A DNA stretch of 64,000 nucleotides from Marinomonas sp. TW1 (GCF_001625355.1 NZ_JSEE01000003.1:183903-247902); one strand, 5' to 3'; positions 26,886-34,227 are shown, counted from the stretch's first letter. The notes: a model not told the origin generated them from the letters alone. Made by a program: numbers and translations.

Positions 26886-26901
26886 CTGTATGAATATACA
26901 G
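26886..26901. promoter_or_regulatory. LexA (SOS) box at the integrase promoter
   Basis: CTGTATGAATATACAG fits CTG-N10-CAG and the consensus CTGTATATATATACAG at all but two positions. It is 30-45 bases upstream of the integrase ATG. SOS control of integron integrases is well known, and this site confirms the identity of the gene remnant. Confidence 0.9.
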
Positions 26902-26991
26902 TTTGTTTTTTGGGTTGCCAATTTTTGGCGCGCTTTGCCTAAAAGCTAATCATAGTATTGCGCGTTTGCGCTGGAAGAAAAATAAAAAGTC

Positions 26992-27236
26992 TTTTAGTAT
27001 CAATGGATAGGGATATCCTCAGCAAAAATAACGCGCTTTGGATAAATGAAATAACGCGCATGCTCATTTTTCCAGATTTGGATTTTGTTAATAGCTTTAT
27101 AAAAGCTTTAATTTTCAGTTGCTTATAAAGGTATTGTCGAAATGTTGAAATTGTCTAAACGCGCATGCGCACTATTAAAATAATGAAATGGACACCCCCT
27201 TCTATACTGAGTAGGTCAGTTTAAAAAGAGAACATC
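26992..27236 (+). ncRNA. Candidate bridge-RNA region of the IS110 element
   Basis: These 245 bases upstream of the transposase start contain no gene but several short palindromes: AGCTTT-ATA-AAAGCT at 27093-27107, GCGCATGCGC near 27170, and a repeated AATAACGCGC. In IS110-group elements the 5' noncoding end encodes a structured bridge RNA with two guide loops that pair with target and donor. Position and length fit. No guide loop was derived here, so the call rests on element architecture. Confidence 0.45.
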
Positions 27237-28256
27237 ATGGATACGATTCATGCAATTGGTATTGATTTAGCCAAGTCAGTTTTTCAGATATGCGCTTTTA
27301 ATCGAGCTGAAAAAAAACTGTTTAATAAAATGCTACGCCGCAATCAACTTCTTCGTTTCTTAAGCAATATAGAGCCATGTTTGATTGGAATGGAGGCGTG
27401 CGGTAGCTCCCATTACTGGGCGAGAGAGATAAGGAAATTAGGTCATACTGTGAAGTTGATGCCTCCACAATATGTAAAGCCCTATGTTAAAACGAATAAG
27501 AATGATGCAGCAGATGCCGAAGCCATTTGTGAAGCGGTTAGCCGACCAAATATGCGTTTTGTGTCTGTTAAAAGTGAAGAGCAGCAAGCTTTGCTTTTAC
27601 TTCATCGAGAACGAGATGGTGTTATACGAGACCGAACGGCTTTAATTAATCGAATTAGGGCAAGTTTGCAGGAATTTGGTGTCAGTATCCCAGCAGGAAG
27701 GTTTCGCTTACAGATATGGTTTAGAGAAGATTTTGCTTTAGTAGAAGATTGTCTGCCTACGATGTTGTGTAATCATATTAAGGCGATGCAATCTAGATTA
27801 ATGGATTTAGAAAAATACCTAGGTGGCCTAGATACACAAATTGATAGAGCAAGCCAAGAAAGTCGCCAATGTCAGGCTATTAGAGAAATTCCAGGTGTTG
27901 GTCGATTAACCTCATCAGCGTTAGTGGCAAGTATTGGTGATGCGAGAGAATTTAATTCTGGTCGTCAACTATCTGCTTGGTTGGGTTTGGTACCGAGTCA
28001 ATACTCAAGCGGAGGGAAGTCACTATTACTAGGCATTAGTAAGCGAGGCGATTCGTATTTAAGGCGAATGTTTATTCATGGTGCTAGGGCGGTCATAAGA
28101 CATATTAAACCGGGAAAGCCTTATTATGAGTGGATTACAAACCTGTTAAACAGAATGCATAAAAATAAAGTCATCGTGGCATTAGCCAACAAATTGGTAA
28201 GAGTTGTTTGGGCGATACTTGCACGAGATCAAAAATATCAGGCTCAAACAATCTAA
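27237..28256 (+). CDS. IS110-family transposase (DEDD recombinase)
   Basis: The 339-residue transposase has an N-terminal RuvC-like domain with acidic residues in IGIDLAKS, GMEACGSSHYW and NKNDAADAEAI. The C-terminal Transposase_20 domain (REIPGVGRLTSSALVASIG) is followed by LGLVPSQYSSGGK with the serine used in catalysis. The frame appears intact, so the element may be active. An AAAGAGAAC site precedes the ATG. The family inserts at sequence-specific sites chosen by its noncoding RNA. Confidence 0.95.
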   Translation: MDTIHAIGIDLAKSVFQICAFNRAEKKLFNKMLRRNQLLRFLSNIEPCLIGMEACGSSHYWAREIRKLGHTVKLMPPQYVKPYVKTNKNDAADAEAICEAVSRPNMRFVSVKSEEQQALLLLHRERDGVIRDRTALINRIRASLQEFGVSIPAGRFRLQIWFREDFALVEDCLPTMLCNHIKAMQSRLMDLEKYLGGLDTQIDRASQESRQCQAIREIPGVGRLTSSALVASIGDAREFNSGRQLSAWLGLVPSQYSSGGKSLLLGISKRGDSYLRRMFIHGARAVIRHIKPGKPYYEWITNLLNRMHKNKVIVALANKLVRVVWAILARDQKYQAQTI

Positions 28257-28293
28257 ATTTTAAAGAGTGATACACCAAGTTTTGCTTAGTAAA

Positions 28294-28511
28294 AAAGAGT
28301 GATGACAAGATAGGTAAGACCGTGACTTGGAAATTCTGGGACTAACATCGTTTCGTTGAAAACGTCAAAATGATTAGAACCAAGTCAGCGGAGTTCATCA
28401 GGGATAAAAGCATCGATTGCTTTATAAAAAATCCGAATAGATGGCTGCAAAACGCTTCTTGTTAGATCTTGATTTTGCTTGCAAAAATCGGGGTGTCCAT
28501 AGATGTTAGGC
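28294..28511 (+). other. attI-like region, copy 2
   Basis: This is the second copy of the 25898-26127 sequence, ending in GTTAGGC at 28505-28511. It immediately precedes the first of a series of cassettes with attC sites, so this copy is the functional attI position of the array. The IS110 insertion separates it from the integrase promoter. Confidence 0.75.
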
Positions 28512-28528
28512 ATCTTCGGAGAACTCAA

Positions 28529-29053
28529 TTGAACCCTAATGAACAATATTTCAATATGGCTATGTGTTATATAGAAATAGGAAAAATAACATCAAAAAAA
28601 AATTGGATATGGGATCGTCTTCCAAAGTGGTTCCCAATTGGTAAAGTTACACCATTCTCTGACGTTGAAGATTATCAGAATGCCAATGCTTATCAGTTAT
28701 TCCATGCAATTGAACTTTATTTGAAATACGCAATTTTGAATAAGGAAGGTAAGTGCTGGGGGCATGATGTTACGAATCTTTATGACAAGTATACAGAACT
28801 ATATACGTCCGAAGACTTTCACTTTGAACATCCTTTTGATTTTTCTAATTATGAAGCAATCCCTGAAAACATTGGGGAAAAAGAACTAGCGGAAGCCCAT
28901 ATGGCTAATTTCAAAACATCAATAATGGATCAGCATTTAAGATACCCAAGTGACAATAAAACAGGTGGTTATAGCTTCAGTTTATCAAGTTGCTACTTTA
29001 AGGAAATAGAGCAAAAGTTCATGGAGTTGCATTCAAAAATCAACAATGCCTAA
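28529..29053 (+). CDS. HEPN-like cassette protein
   Basis: The protein has 174 residues from the TTG at 28529, which has GGAG 8 bases upstream. The longer frame from 28469 begins in attI and is not the cassette's own start. NMAMCYIEIGKI, AYQLFHAIELYLKYAIL and GHDVTNLYDKY give the all-helical pattern of HEPN-type proteins; the classical catalytic R-X4-6-H is not evident. It is clearly paralogous to the product of 30885-31355 (EHPFDFSNYE, MDQHLRYPS, TGGYS shared). The stop codon overlaps attC. Its function is unknown; HEPN proteins often act in defence or toxin-antitoxin pairs. Confidence 0.55.
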   Translation: MNPNEQYFNMAMCYIEIGKITSKKNWIWDRLPKWFPIGKVTPFSDVEDYQNANAYQLFHAIELYLKYAILNKEGKCWGHDVTNLYDKYTELYTSEDFHFEHPFDFSNYEAIPENIGEKELAEAHMANFKTSIMDQHLRYPSDNKTGGYSFSLSSCYFKEIEQKFMELHSKINNA

Positions 29054-29148
29054 CAAGCGCTTCAAAACGGAACAAAAATAGCGGGCTATGTTTCGTTCCT
29101 CAACAAATTTTAGCCCACTATTTTAGTCCGCTTAAGCGGGCGTTAGGC
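29048..29148 (+). repeat. attC site 1
   Basis: The 101-base imperfect palindrome runs from GCCTAAC to GTTAGGC, with the complementary arms TAGCGGGCT and AGCCCACTA inside. It begins in the stop region of the HEPN-like gene. Confidence 0.9.
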
Positions 29149-29169
29149 ACCCAATAAAATGGAGAAGTT

Positions 29170-29817
29170 GTGAGTATTAAGAAGTTTATAATTTATGTGG
29201 TTGAGTTTTTGCTTTCGCCAACTTACTTTTTTGCAGATTATAAAAAATCTAAAAGTATGGACTCTAAACAAGATGTTGGCCTTTTGATTAAGAAATTCAA
29301 TATCATCTATTTGTTAATAGCCACATTAATTGCGCTTGGTTTATATTTTTACCCTCCAACTCAGATATATAAAAAGGGGCTCGAAGAACCTTTTATTTGG
29401 GTTGCAGGGTTTATCATTTGGTTTTATCCATTATCCCGAGCAAACGAAATAATTTATGCATTCTATCGTGATGCAATAGAAAAATTAAATGGAGAGCAAA
29501 GTCGTAGCAAACTGAAGTATGGAGAAAGAATTCAGCTAGCAGTGAAAAGCTATATTGAACTTATTATAAACTTTGCAAGTATTTATATGTTACTACCTCC
29601 ATCTTATTTTGGTGACAAAATAACTTCATATATTGAGGCTCTTTATTTTAGCGGCGTTACAATCACGACCCTGGGATATGGAGATATTTCACCAACACAT
29701 GGATTTGCTCAATTTTTATCTATCTATCAGGTACTTTGTGGTTTCACTCTCATAGTTGTTAGTTTTGCTGTGTACACTGGTCGTAGTATTGAAGTTAATT
29801 CAGATAGTGGTGCCTAA
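29170..29817 (+). CDS. Potassium channel, cassette-borne
   Basis: This 215-residue protein (GTG start) has about four membrane segments and a pore loop with the K+ selectivity filter in TTLGYGDISPTHG, followed by a last membrane helix. Two extra N-terminal helices (IIYLLIATLIALGLYFYP and WVAGFIIWFYPLS) precede the two-helix pore module. It should conduct K+ across the inner membrane. There is no obvious RCK/TrkA-N regulatory domain. It is unusual cargo for an integron and carries its own attC site right at the stop codon. Confidence 0.85.
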   Translation: MSIKKFIIYVVEFLLSPTYFFADYKKSKSMDSKQDVGLLIKKFNIIYLLIATLIALGLYFYPPTQIYKKGLEEPFIWVAGFIIWFYPLSRANEIIYAFYRDAIEKLNGEQSRSKLKYGERIQLAVKSYIELIINFASIYMLLPPSYFGDKITSYIEALYFSGVTITTLGYGDISPTHGFAQFLSIYQVLCGFTLIVVSFAVYTGRSIEVNSDSGA

Positions 29818-29912
29818 CAAGGCCATCAAGTCGGATTCGTAACAGTTGGCTCGGTTTCGCTTCGCTACACAGTTTAGCCAACTATTACTCACCGCTTATG
29901 GCGGCGTTAAAG
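29812..29912 (+). repeat. attC site 2
   Basis: The site extends from GCCTAAC to GTTAAAG with arms AGTTGGCT / AGCCAACT. Its centre is almost identical to that of attC site 4 (GGTTTCGCTTCG), which shows that both cassettes come from the same attC lineage. Confidence 0.88.
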
Positions 29913-29927
29913 CCAAAAGGAGATCTA

Positions 29928-30791
29928 GTGCACGAAGAAATAACATTGCTTGTAAATGCCATTGATGGATTAAGGCAAGAGCCTAATTATTTCAAAGACT
30001 ATGCCTTTCCAATTGCAAGTGCTTTCTTTTCTTCCATTCTTGGTGCAGGAATAGCCTACCTAACTCTCAGGCATCAAGAAGGCATTCAAATTGAAAAAGA
30101 TAAGATGGATGCGGCGAATAAATGGATTCTTTCTGCTGAAGAAGCACGGGCAACTCTTCTAGCTATCAAAGGCAATTATCACGGTGAGCTAAATGAGAAC
30201 CCACTCCAACGATTAGCCGCGATACCAAGCATTTTGTTTCATGAAAGCCCGATAGCTGAAGGCTATCAAGATCTTTCATTTGTGGTGCCATCTAGCGAAG
30301 AAGATGGAGAGAGCTATCACAAATGGAGTCAGATACCACGCATTAGATCAATGGTTAGCAATTACAACTATATCCTTAAGCTCTGGAAGCAAAGAAACGG
30401 AATCAATCAGCAATTTAAAGAGCAGCTATTAAAGCACCACGGTGACAAAGCGTATGCCACCCTATCACTCGACGATACAGTAGCTGCTGTTGGGCAAGCG
30501 AATGTTGTAATTCTAATTGATTTGACAGAAAGGCTAATAAAACTAACGGATGACTTAATCGTCGAGTTTGATGACTTTCTTTCTGAGTTCCCTGGATATG
30601 CAAAAACGAAGATTCAGGTAAAGCGTTTAAAAAGATATGGGTCGATCATGACCTACTCAAATAATGGAAACCAGAAGCTACTCGATTTGCTAGCAAAGTC
30701 GCCTGAGGTCGACTTTAAGCCATTTGAGCCTTTATTTGGTGAGTCATCAGAAAACATTAAAAATAGGCATGTAACAGGCTATGAAGAATAG
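29928..30791 (+). CDS. Cassette protein with one N-terminal membrane helix, unknown function
   Basis: The protein has 287 residues from the GTG at 29928, which has AAGGAG 6 bases upstream; the ATG at 29898 lies inside attC. A single hydrophobic segment (FPIASAFFSSILGAGIAYLTL, about residues 27-47) is followed by a long cytoplasmic, largely helical part. I do not recognise the family. The remaining sequence has no enzyme motif I can name. It is bounded by attC sites 2 and 3. Confidence 0.75.
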   Translation: MHEEITLLVNAIDGLRQEPNYFKDYAFPIASAFFSSILGAGIAYLTLRHQEGIQIEKDKMDAANKWILSAEEARATLLAIKGNYHGELNENPLQRLAAIPSILFHESPIAEGYQDLSFVVPSSEEDGESYHKWSQIPRIRSMVSNYNYILKLWKQRNGINQQFKEQLLKHHGDKAYATLSLDDTVAAVGQANVVILIDLTERLIKLTDDLIVEFDDFLSEFPGYAKTKIQVKRLKRYGSIMTYSNNGNQKLLDLLAKSPEVDFKPFEPLFGESSENIKNRHVTGYEE

Positions 30792-30869
30792 CTTTAACAA
30801 AGCCAGCCAGAGGGACCAAAAAACCGCCGCTTCGCTCTGGTTTTTCGGCCCCTGCTGCGGGCGTTAGCA
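30791..30869 (+). repeat. attC site 3
   Basis: This 79-base site runs from GCTTTAAC to GTTAGCA, with arms CCAGAG / CTCTGG and AAAAACC-type pairing. It is shorter than its neighbours and of another sequence type. Confidence 0.82.
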
Positions 30870-30884
30870 ATCAAGGAGGATGCA

Positions 30885-31355
30885 GTGTCAAATGCCAATC
30901 ATCAGTTTTTAAATATGGCACTTGCTTATATTGAAATAGGGAAAGTATCAGCTGAATCTGAATTAAAAAACACATCTGAATATGAAAATGCTATCGCATA
31001 TCAGCTATTTCACTCAGTTGAACTTTTTTATAAGCATATGCTTTCAAAGAAAGGCGTAACTAAAAATATCCATGTTATTGCTGATCTTGAAGTAGAATAC
31101 AAAAAATATTTTGTTGAAGAAAAATATCAACTTGAACATCCTTTTGACTTTTCCAATTATGAACCAAGTGAATTGAATCAAGGTGAGGCTTATTTGAATA
31201 AGGCTCACATGGAAAAGTTTAAGCCTAAGTTAATGGATCAGCACTTGAGGTACCCTAGTAACCATAACACTGGTGGCTACTCGTATAAGTTTGAACCTTG
31301 CTATTTCGATGGTATGAAAGAACAAATGCTGAAAATTAGTGCAATTGATTGCTAA
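30885..31355 (+). CDS. HEPN-like cassette protein, paralogue of 28529
   Basis: The 156-residue protein has a GTG start behind AAGGAGG. NMALAYIEIGKV, AYQLFHSVELFYKHML and the C-terminal EHPFDFSNYE, MDQHLRYPS and TGGYSY blocks match the first cassette protein over its full length. The intervening linker differs. Two divergent members of one small family in the same array point to a selected function, possibly defence, or to cassette duplication followed by divergence. No partner nucleotidyltransferase is seen. Confidence 0.55.
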   Translation: MSNANHQFLNMALAYIEIGKVSAESELKNTSEYENAIAYQLFHSVELFYKHMLSKKGVTKNIHVIADLEVEYKKYFVEEKYQLEHPFDFSNYEPSELNQGEAYLNKAHMEKFKPKLMDQHLRYPSNHNTGGYSYKFEPCYFDGMKEQMLKISAIDC

Positions 31356-31450
31356 CAAGCTGTTCAAGTGGGACAGCTAACAGTTGGCTCGGTTTCGCTT
31401 CGTTACACATTTTAGCCAACAATTATCAGCCCCTTAACAGGGCGTTAGCT
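31350..31450 (+). repeat. attC site 4
   Basis: This is a palindrome from TGCTAAC to GTTAGCT with the AGTTGGCT / AGCCAACA arms and the same GGTTTCGCTTCG centre as site 2. Confidence 0.88.
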
Positions 31451-31466
31451 GCCAAATGGAGAAAGG

Positions 31467-31946
31467 ATGTTCTGCAACATGACCTTCACTGATTGGGTTC
31501 AAGTGATCACTCAGATAATTACGGCGGTAACAGCAGTAGTCATGGCTGTATTAGGCTATAAAACATATCTACAACCACCTGAACAACCATCTGAAAACGA
31601 GCCAGATGAAGCTGTCAATGATGAAGCTGACGAAAAACTCAAAAGTATTCTTGTATTTAAAACATCTAAACAAGAAACTTGGCTGTCAGTTTCAGAGCAA
31701 GGTTTGAGTTGTCGCATTGAGGATAGCCGTGAAGGTAAGGGAGGCCCGCAGTGGACTCTTACTAAAACCCAAACTGCCGAAATATTGAATACTAATACTT
31801 ACCATGTAAATCCAGGATATAAAGCTAAAACTGGTACTTTTACTATAGGTCCTAGAAGGAACTGGCTTTATTCAAAAGCTCTATTCCCTGAGCCGGATTA
31901 TTTGCATGGTGTACTTAAGCAGTTGCTGAGTAATTCCAGCAGCTAA
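31467..31946 (+). CDS. Small membrane-anchored cassette protein, unknown
   Basis: The protein has 159 residues. One N-terminal membrane segment (WVQVITQIITAVTAVVMAVLGY) is followed by an acidic linker (EQPSENEPDEAVNDEADE) and a soluble C-terminal domain of about 100 residues. A Met four codons later is an alternative start. I do not recognise the domain. It is flanked by attC sites 4 and 5, and its stop is inside attC. Confidence 0.75.
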   Translation: MFCNMTFTDWVQVITQIITAVTAVVMAVLGYKTYLQPPEQPSENEPDEAVNDEADEKLKSILVFKTSKQETWLSVSEQGLSCRIEDSREGKGGPQWTLTKTQTAEILNTNTYHVNPGYKAKTGTFTIGPRRNWLYSKALFPEPDYLHGVLKQLLSNSSS

Positions 31947-32051
31947 CAATACGTGTCAGTTGGACAGTTTATTCCGTGGCTCTTTTTGTGCTTATCGCTA
32001 CGCTAGCACAAAACGCCACTCCATAAACTGCCACTGCACTCTGCGTTAGCC
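31941..32051 (+). repeat. attC site 5
   Basis: This is a 111-base site from AGCTAAC to GTTAGCC, with arms GTGGCTCTTTTTGTGC-type pairing and CAGTTTAT / ATAAACTG. The right core contains the stop codon of the oppositely oriented HxlR gene. Confidence 0.88.
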
Positions 32052-32384
32052 TTCATACTTAACCCACCAACGATGCATTGCTTCAAACATTTCGTTTAAA
32101 TCCATTGCTTTTTGCGTAGCAGAGTACTCAACGCGTGGAGGAACTTCCGCGTATACTTTTCTCGATATTAATCCATCCTCTTCCAGTGCTCTTAACTGGT
32201 TTGTAAGCATAGCCTGAGTGATGCCTTCGATCTTCCGGCGTAACTCATTGAATCTGTGAGTTCCATGAAAAATTAAAATTTGCAGCACAATTAATTTCCA
32301 TTTTCCCCCAATGAGTTGTGCTATTTGAGGCATTGGACATAGCGTCCTCTCGGCAGATTGTGTTGTTTCTTTTCTCGATGTCAT
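32046..32384 (-). CDS. HxlR-family transcriptional regulator
   Basis: The protein has 112 residues from the Met at 32384, which follows a GAAGG site; an upstream in-frame ATG at 32420 lies in the divergent promoter. CPMPQIAQLIGGKWKLIVLQ and RKIEGITQAMLTNQLRALEEDGL form the winged-helix of MarR-like HxlR proteins, with Cys at about 17 that may sense redox or electrophiles. It is divergent from the SRPBCC gene (gap 119 bases), its likely target. Its TAA stop lies within the GTTAG core of attC site 5. Confidence 0.88.
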   Translation of the reverse strand: MTSRKETTQSAERTLCPMPQIAQLIGGKWKLIVLQILIFHGTHRFNELRRKIEGITQAMLTNQLRALEEDGLISRKVYAEVPPRVEYSATQKAMDLNEMFEAMHRWWVKYEG

Positions 32385-32503
32385 AGGTCGACCTTCAACC
32401 CCAATAGTATTAAAAACCATACTATATACTAAATTATTGCCTACTTATATTATCAAACTGATTTAAGTATATTGTTTTCTCCAATACAGAAGAGGAATCA
32501 ATA

Positions 32504-32938
32504 GTGAAAAATTACGAACATACAATAACAGTCAAAGTCACCCCGAAGCGTGTTTTTGATGCGCTAACAAAAGAGATGTCAAATTGGTGGGCTGATATGA
32601 CATCTACAGTAGATAAAATTGGGGATAAAACAACAGCAAAATTTGAAGATGGCACCACATGGTCTTTTGAAGTTGTTAAGCTAGAAGCAAATAGACTCGT
32701 TGAACTGTTTTGCTATCAAGCAGACCATATTCACCCAGTTACAACTCCGGAAATGAGGAAGGAGTGGGAAAATACGACATTACGGTTCAACATTATTGGT
32801 AAGGGTGAAAATACGGATGTTCATTTCACTCATGTTGGGTTAACTCCAGAAGTAAATTGCTATAGCATTTGTAATTCTGGCTGGAATCACTTTTTTGGGT
32901 CAGCATTTAAGGCTTATTTGGAAAAGCAAATTGCTTGA
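32504..32938 (+). CDS. SRPBCC/AHSA1-like domain protein
   Basis: The 144-residue protein starts at GTG after GAGGAA. EHTITVKVTPKRVFDALTKE and WENTTLRFNIIG...DVHFTHVGL give the helix-grip (START/SRPBCC) pattern. Such proteins bind small hydrophobic ligands; the ligand is unknown. Together with the divergent HxlR gene it forms a self-regulated pair, apparently moved as one two-gene cassette because the pair sits between attC site 5 and a GTTATGC core at 32954. Confidence 0.8.
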   Translation: MKNYEHTITVKVTPKRVFDALTKEMSNWWADMTSTVDKIGDKTTAKFEDGTTWSFEVVKLEANRLVELFCYQADHIHPVTTPEMRKEWENTTLRFNIIGKGENTDVHFTHVGLTPEVNCYSICNSGWNHFFGSAFKAYLEKQIA

Positions 32939-32960
32939 GCCCGTTATTGGGATGTTATGC
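32939..32960 (+). repeat. Attenuated attC remnant with GTTATGC core
   Basis: GTTATGC at 32954-32960 follows the SRPBCC stop by 15 bases. The spacing is too short for a full attC, so the left part has probably been deleted. Confidence 0.4.
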
Positions 32961-32971
32961 CTGATGCCAGC

Positions 32972-33262
32972 TCAGAAGATATTTTTCATATCGCGATAAA
33001 AATTTTCATGTGAACCTAACGCCATAAGTTCGAGAGTAACGGTGCCATCTTGGTAACTATAACCAAGCAATGTCGGTTGCTTCACCATTTTAAATTTGTA
33101 CACGCGAAGGAAGGATAAATCACCTTTCTTTTGCTGTCCTAGCAGCGGATCTTCAATCAGTTCTTTGATTGCGCTATCTAGATCCGCTTTTTGGTTTTTG
33201 TGTAGTTTTTTGACTGCTTTTTTAAATGTGGCTGTCTGAAGAACTTGGGTAATCTTAGCCAA
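32972..33262 (-). CDS. RelE/ParE-superfamily toxin
   Basis: The protein has 96 residues from a TTG at 33262 that overlaps the antitoxin's last codons (TTTGGCTAA read in two frames); GAGG lies about 10 bases upstream. A longer ATG frame from 33307 would lie inside the antitoxin gene. FKKAVKKLHKNQKADLDSAIKELI and the strand LLGYSYQDGTVTLELMALGSHENFY fit RelE-type mRNA interferases. It is encoded opposite to the cassettes, which is common for toxin-antitoxin cassettes that carry their own promoter. Confidence 0.85.
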   Translation of the reverse strand: MAKITQVLQTATFKKAVKKLHKNQKADLDSAIKELIEDPLLGQQKKGDLSFLRVYKFKMVKQPTLLGYSYQDGTVTLELMALGSHENFYRDMKNIF

Positions 33263-33476
33263 AGTTGTATTCCTCAAGCTTTCCAGCTTCTTTTTCGGCT
33301 TTGGCAATGATAGCTTGTTTTACGAACTCATAAGGCAAATCGGGGTTATCTTCCATCATTTCACCGATTTTAGCCCAGTGTTCAATTTGCTTAGGGGTAG
33401 TGCGGTTTAGGGCTTTAGCCATAATGGCCGCTTTATCAACTAACTCTTGGTCAAGTCGAATACTTGCAGTAGACAT
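33255..33476 (-). CDS. ParD-like antitoxin
   Basis: The 73-residue protein starts MSTASIRLDQELVDKAAIMAK, an RHH-type N-terminus, followed by NRTTPKQIEHWAKIGEMMEDNPDLPYEF, as in ParD-like antitoxins. It precedes and overlaps the toxin start by 8 bases. An AAGGAG site lies upstream of its ATG. It should neutralise the toxin and repress the pair through the palindromes at 33511-33536. Confidence 0.87.
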   Translation of the reverse strand: MSTASIRLDQELVDKAAIMAKALNRTTPKQIEHWAKIGEMMEDNPDLPYEFVKQAIIAKAEKEAGKLEEYNFG

Positions 33477-33510
33477 AATTAAATCTCCTTAAGTGTGCTG
33501 TAAGAAGTGT

Positions 33511-33536
33511 AGCGAGTTGCTACAATTGTCGCAACT
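33511..33536. promoter_or_regulatory. Palindromic operator of the toxin-antitoxin pair
   Basis: AGTTGC and GCAACT (33515-33520 and 33531-33536) are separated by 10 bases, and GTAGC...GCTAC overlaps them. The site is 35-60 bases upstream of the antitoxin start, where autoregulation is expected. Confidence 0.55.
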
Positions 33537-33562
33537 TGATTTATAATGGGCCAGCTTAGTAT

Positions 33563-33608
33563 GTTGTTTATAGCCAACTATTTTTTGCCTCTTAACAAGA
33601 TGTTGCAC
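33563..33608 (+). repeat. Right half of an attC site
   Basis: TTATAGCCAACTATTTT followed by GCCTCTTAACAAGA and the core-like GTTGCAC matches the right arms of sites 2 and 4. The left half is not recognisable. Confidence 0.55.
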
Positions 33609-33630
33609 TTTTACGGAAAATCAGAAGCTT

Positions 33631-34227
33631 ATGGATGAGAATACTGAAATTTGGCGTCAATACTACGAAAAAGCACTCACTCGCCCACATTCAAAACGTA
33701 CTGAGTTGGCCGTGCAACTTAATAAATCCAATCTCAAGGTAGCTACTGACTGTGGTTGTGGCACTGGCAGTGATATTCAATATTTAGAGCAACAAGGTTT
33801 TCGAGTTCACGGCTTTGATATTAACCCTGATTCGGTCGCTATTTGCAGGGACAGGTTTGGGTCAAAGTCATTAGTTGATATCGCTGAGACTTCGTTTGAG
33901 TTATTCGACTACCCAAAATCTGGAGTAGTTATCGCAAACTCTAGCTTGTTCTTCGCTGACCCAAACCAGTTTGTAACGACTTGGGGCAACATCAAGCTTT
34001 CAATCGAAGTCGGTGGGGTATTTGCTGGTGATTTCATGGGTTTCAAAGACAGTTGGGCTAACAATTATCGTAGTCCAACAACACCTTTATCGGAATCAGA
34101 AGTAAAAGGGTTGTTCTCTGACTTTGAAATAGTCAGGTTCTTTGAGCGTGATGAAAAAGCGAAAACCTCTCTGGGCAGAATGAAACATTGGCATACCTAT
34201 TCTGTGGTCGCGGTGAAACCTATATGA
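33631..34227 (+). CDS. Class I SAM-dependent methyltransferase
   Basis: The 198-residue protein has motif I in ATDCGCGTGSDIQYLEQQG (about residues 37-55) and the acidic motif II in VHGFDINPDS. The fold is complete, but the substrate is unknown; a TehB-like group is the best guess. It starts 23 bases after the attC half-site and is followed by a degenerate attC, so it is probably an old cassette. Confidence 0.85.
   Translation: MDENTEIWRQYYEKALTRPHSKRTELAVQLNKSNLKVATDCGCGTGSDIQYLEQQGFRVHGFDINPDSVAICRDRFGSKSLVDIAETSFELFDYPKSGVVIANSSLFFADPNQFVTTWGNIKLSIEVGGVFAGDFMGFKDSWANNYRSPTTPLSESEVKGLFSDFEIVRFFERDEKAKTSLGRMKHWHTYSVVAVKPI

Larger units (their letters stand above)
26970..28292 (+). mobile_element. 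IS110-family insertion sequence
   Basis: The element comprises a long 5' noncoding end, a 339-codon transposase and about 35-50 bases of 3' end. The left border is set only roughly: a second, decayed copy at 45735 shares a block (AAATAA...TTTTAGTATCAATGG) that begins about 245 bases before the ATG here. The right border is where the attI-like duplication begins. IS110 elements lack classic terminal inverted repeats and make no target duplication, so ends cannot be placed exactly. It separates the integrase promoter from attI copy 2. Confidence 0.75.
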
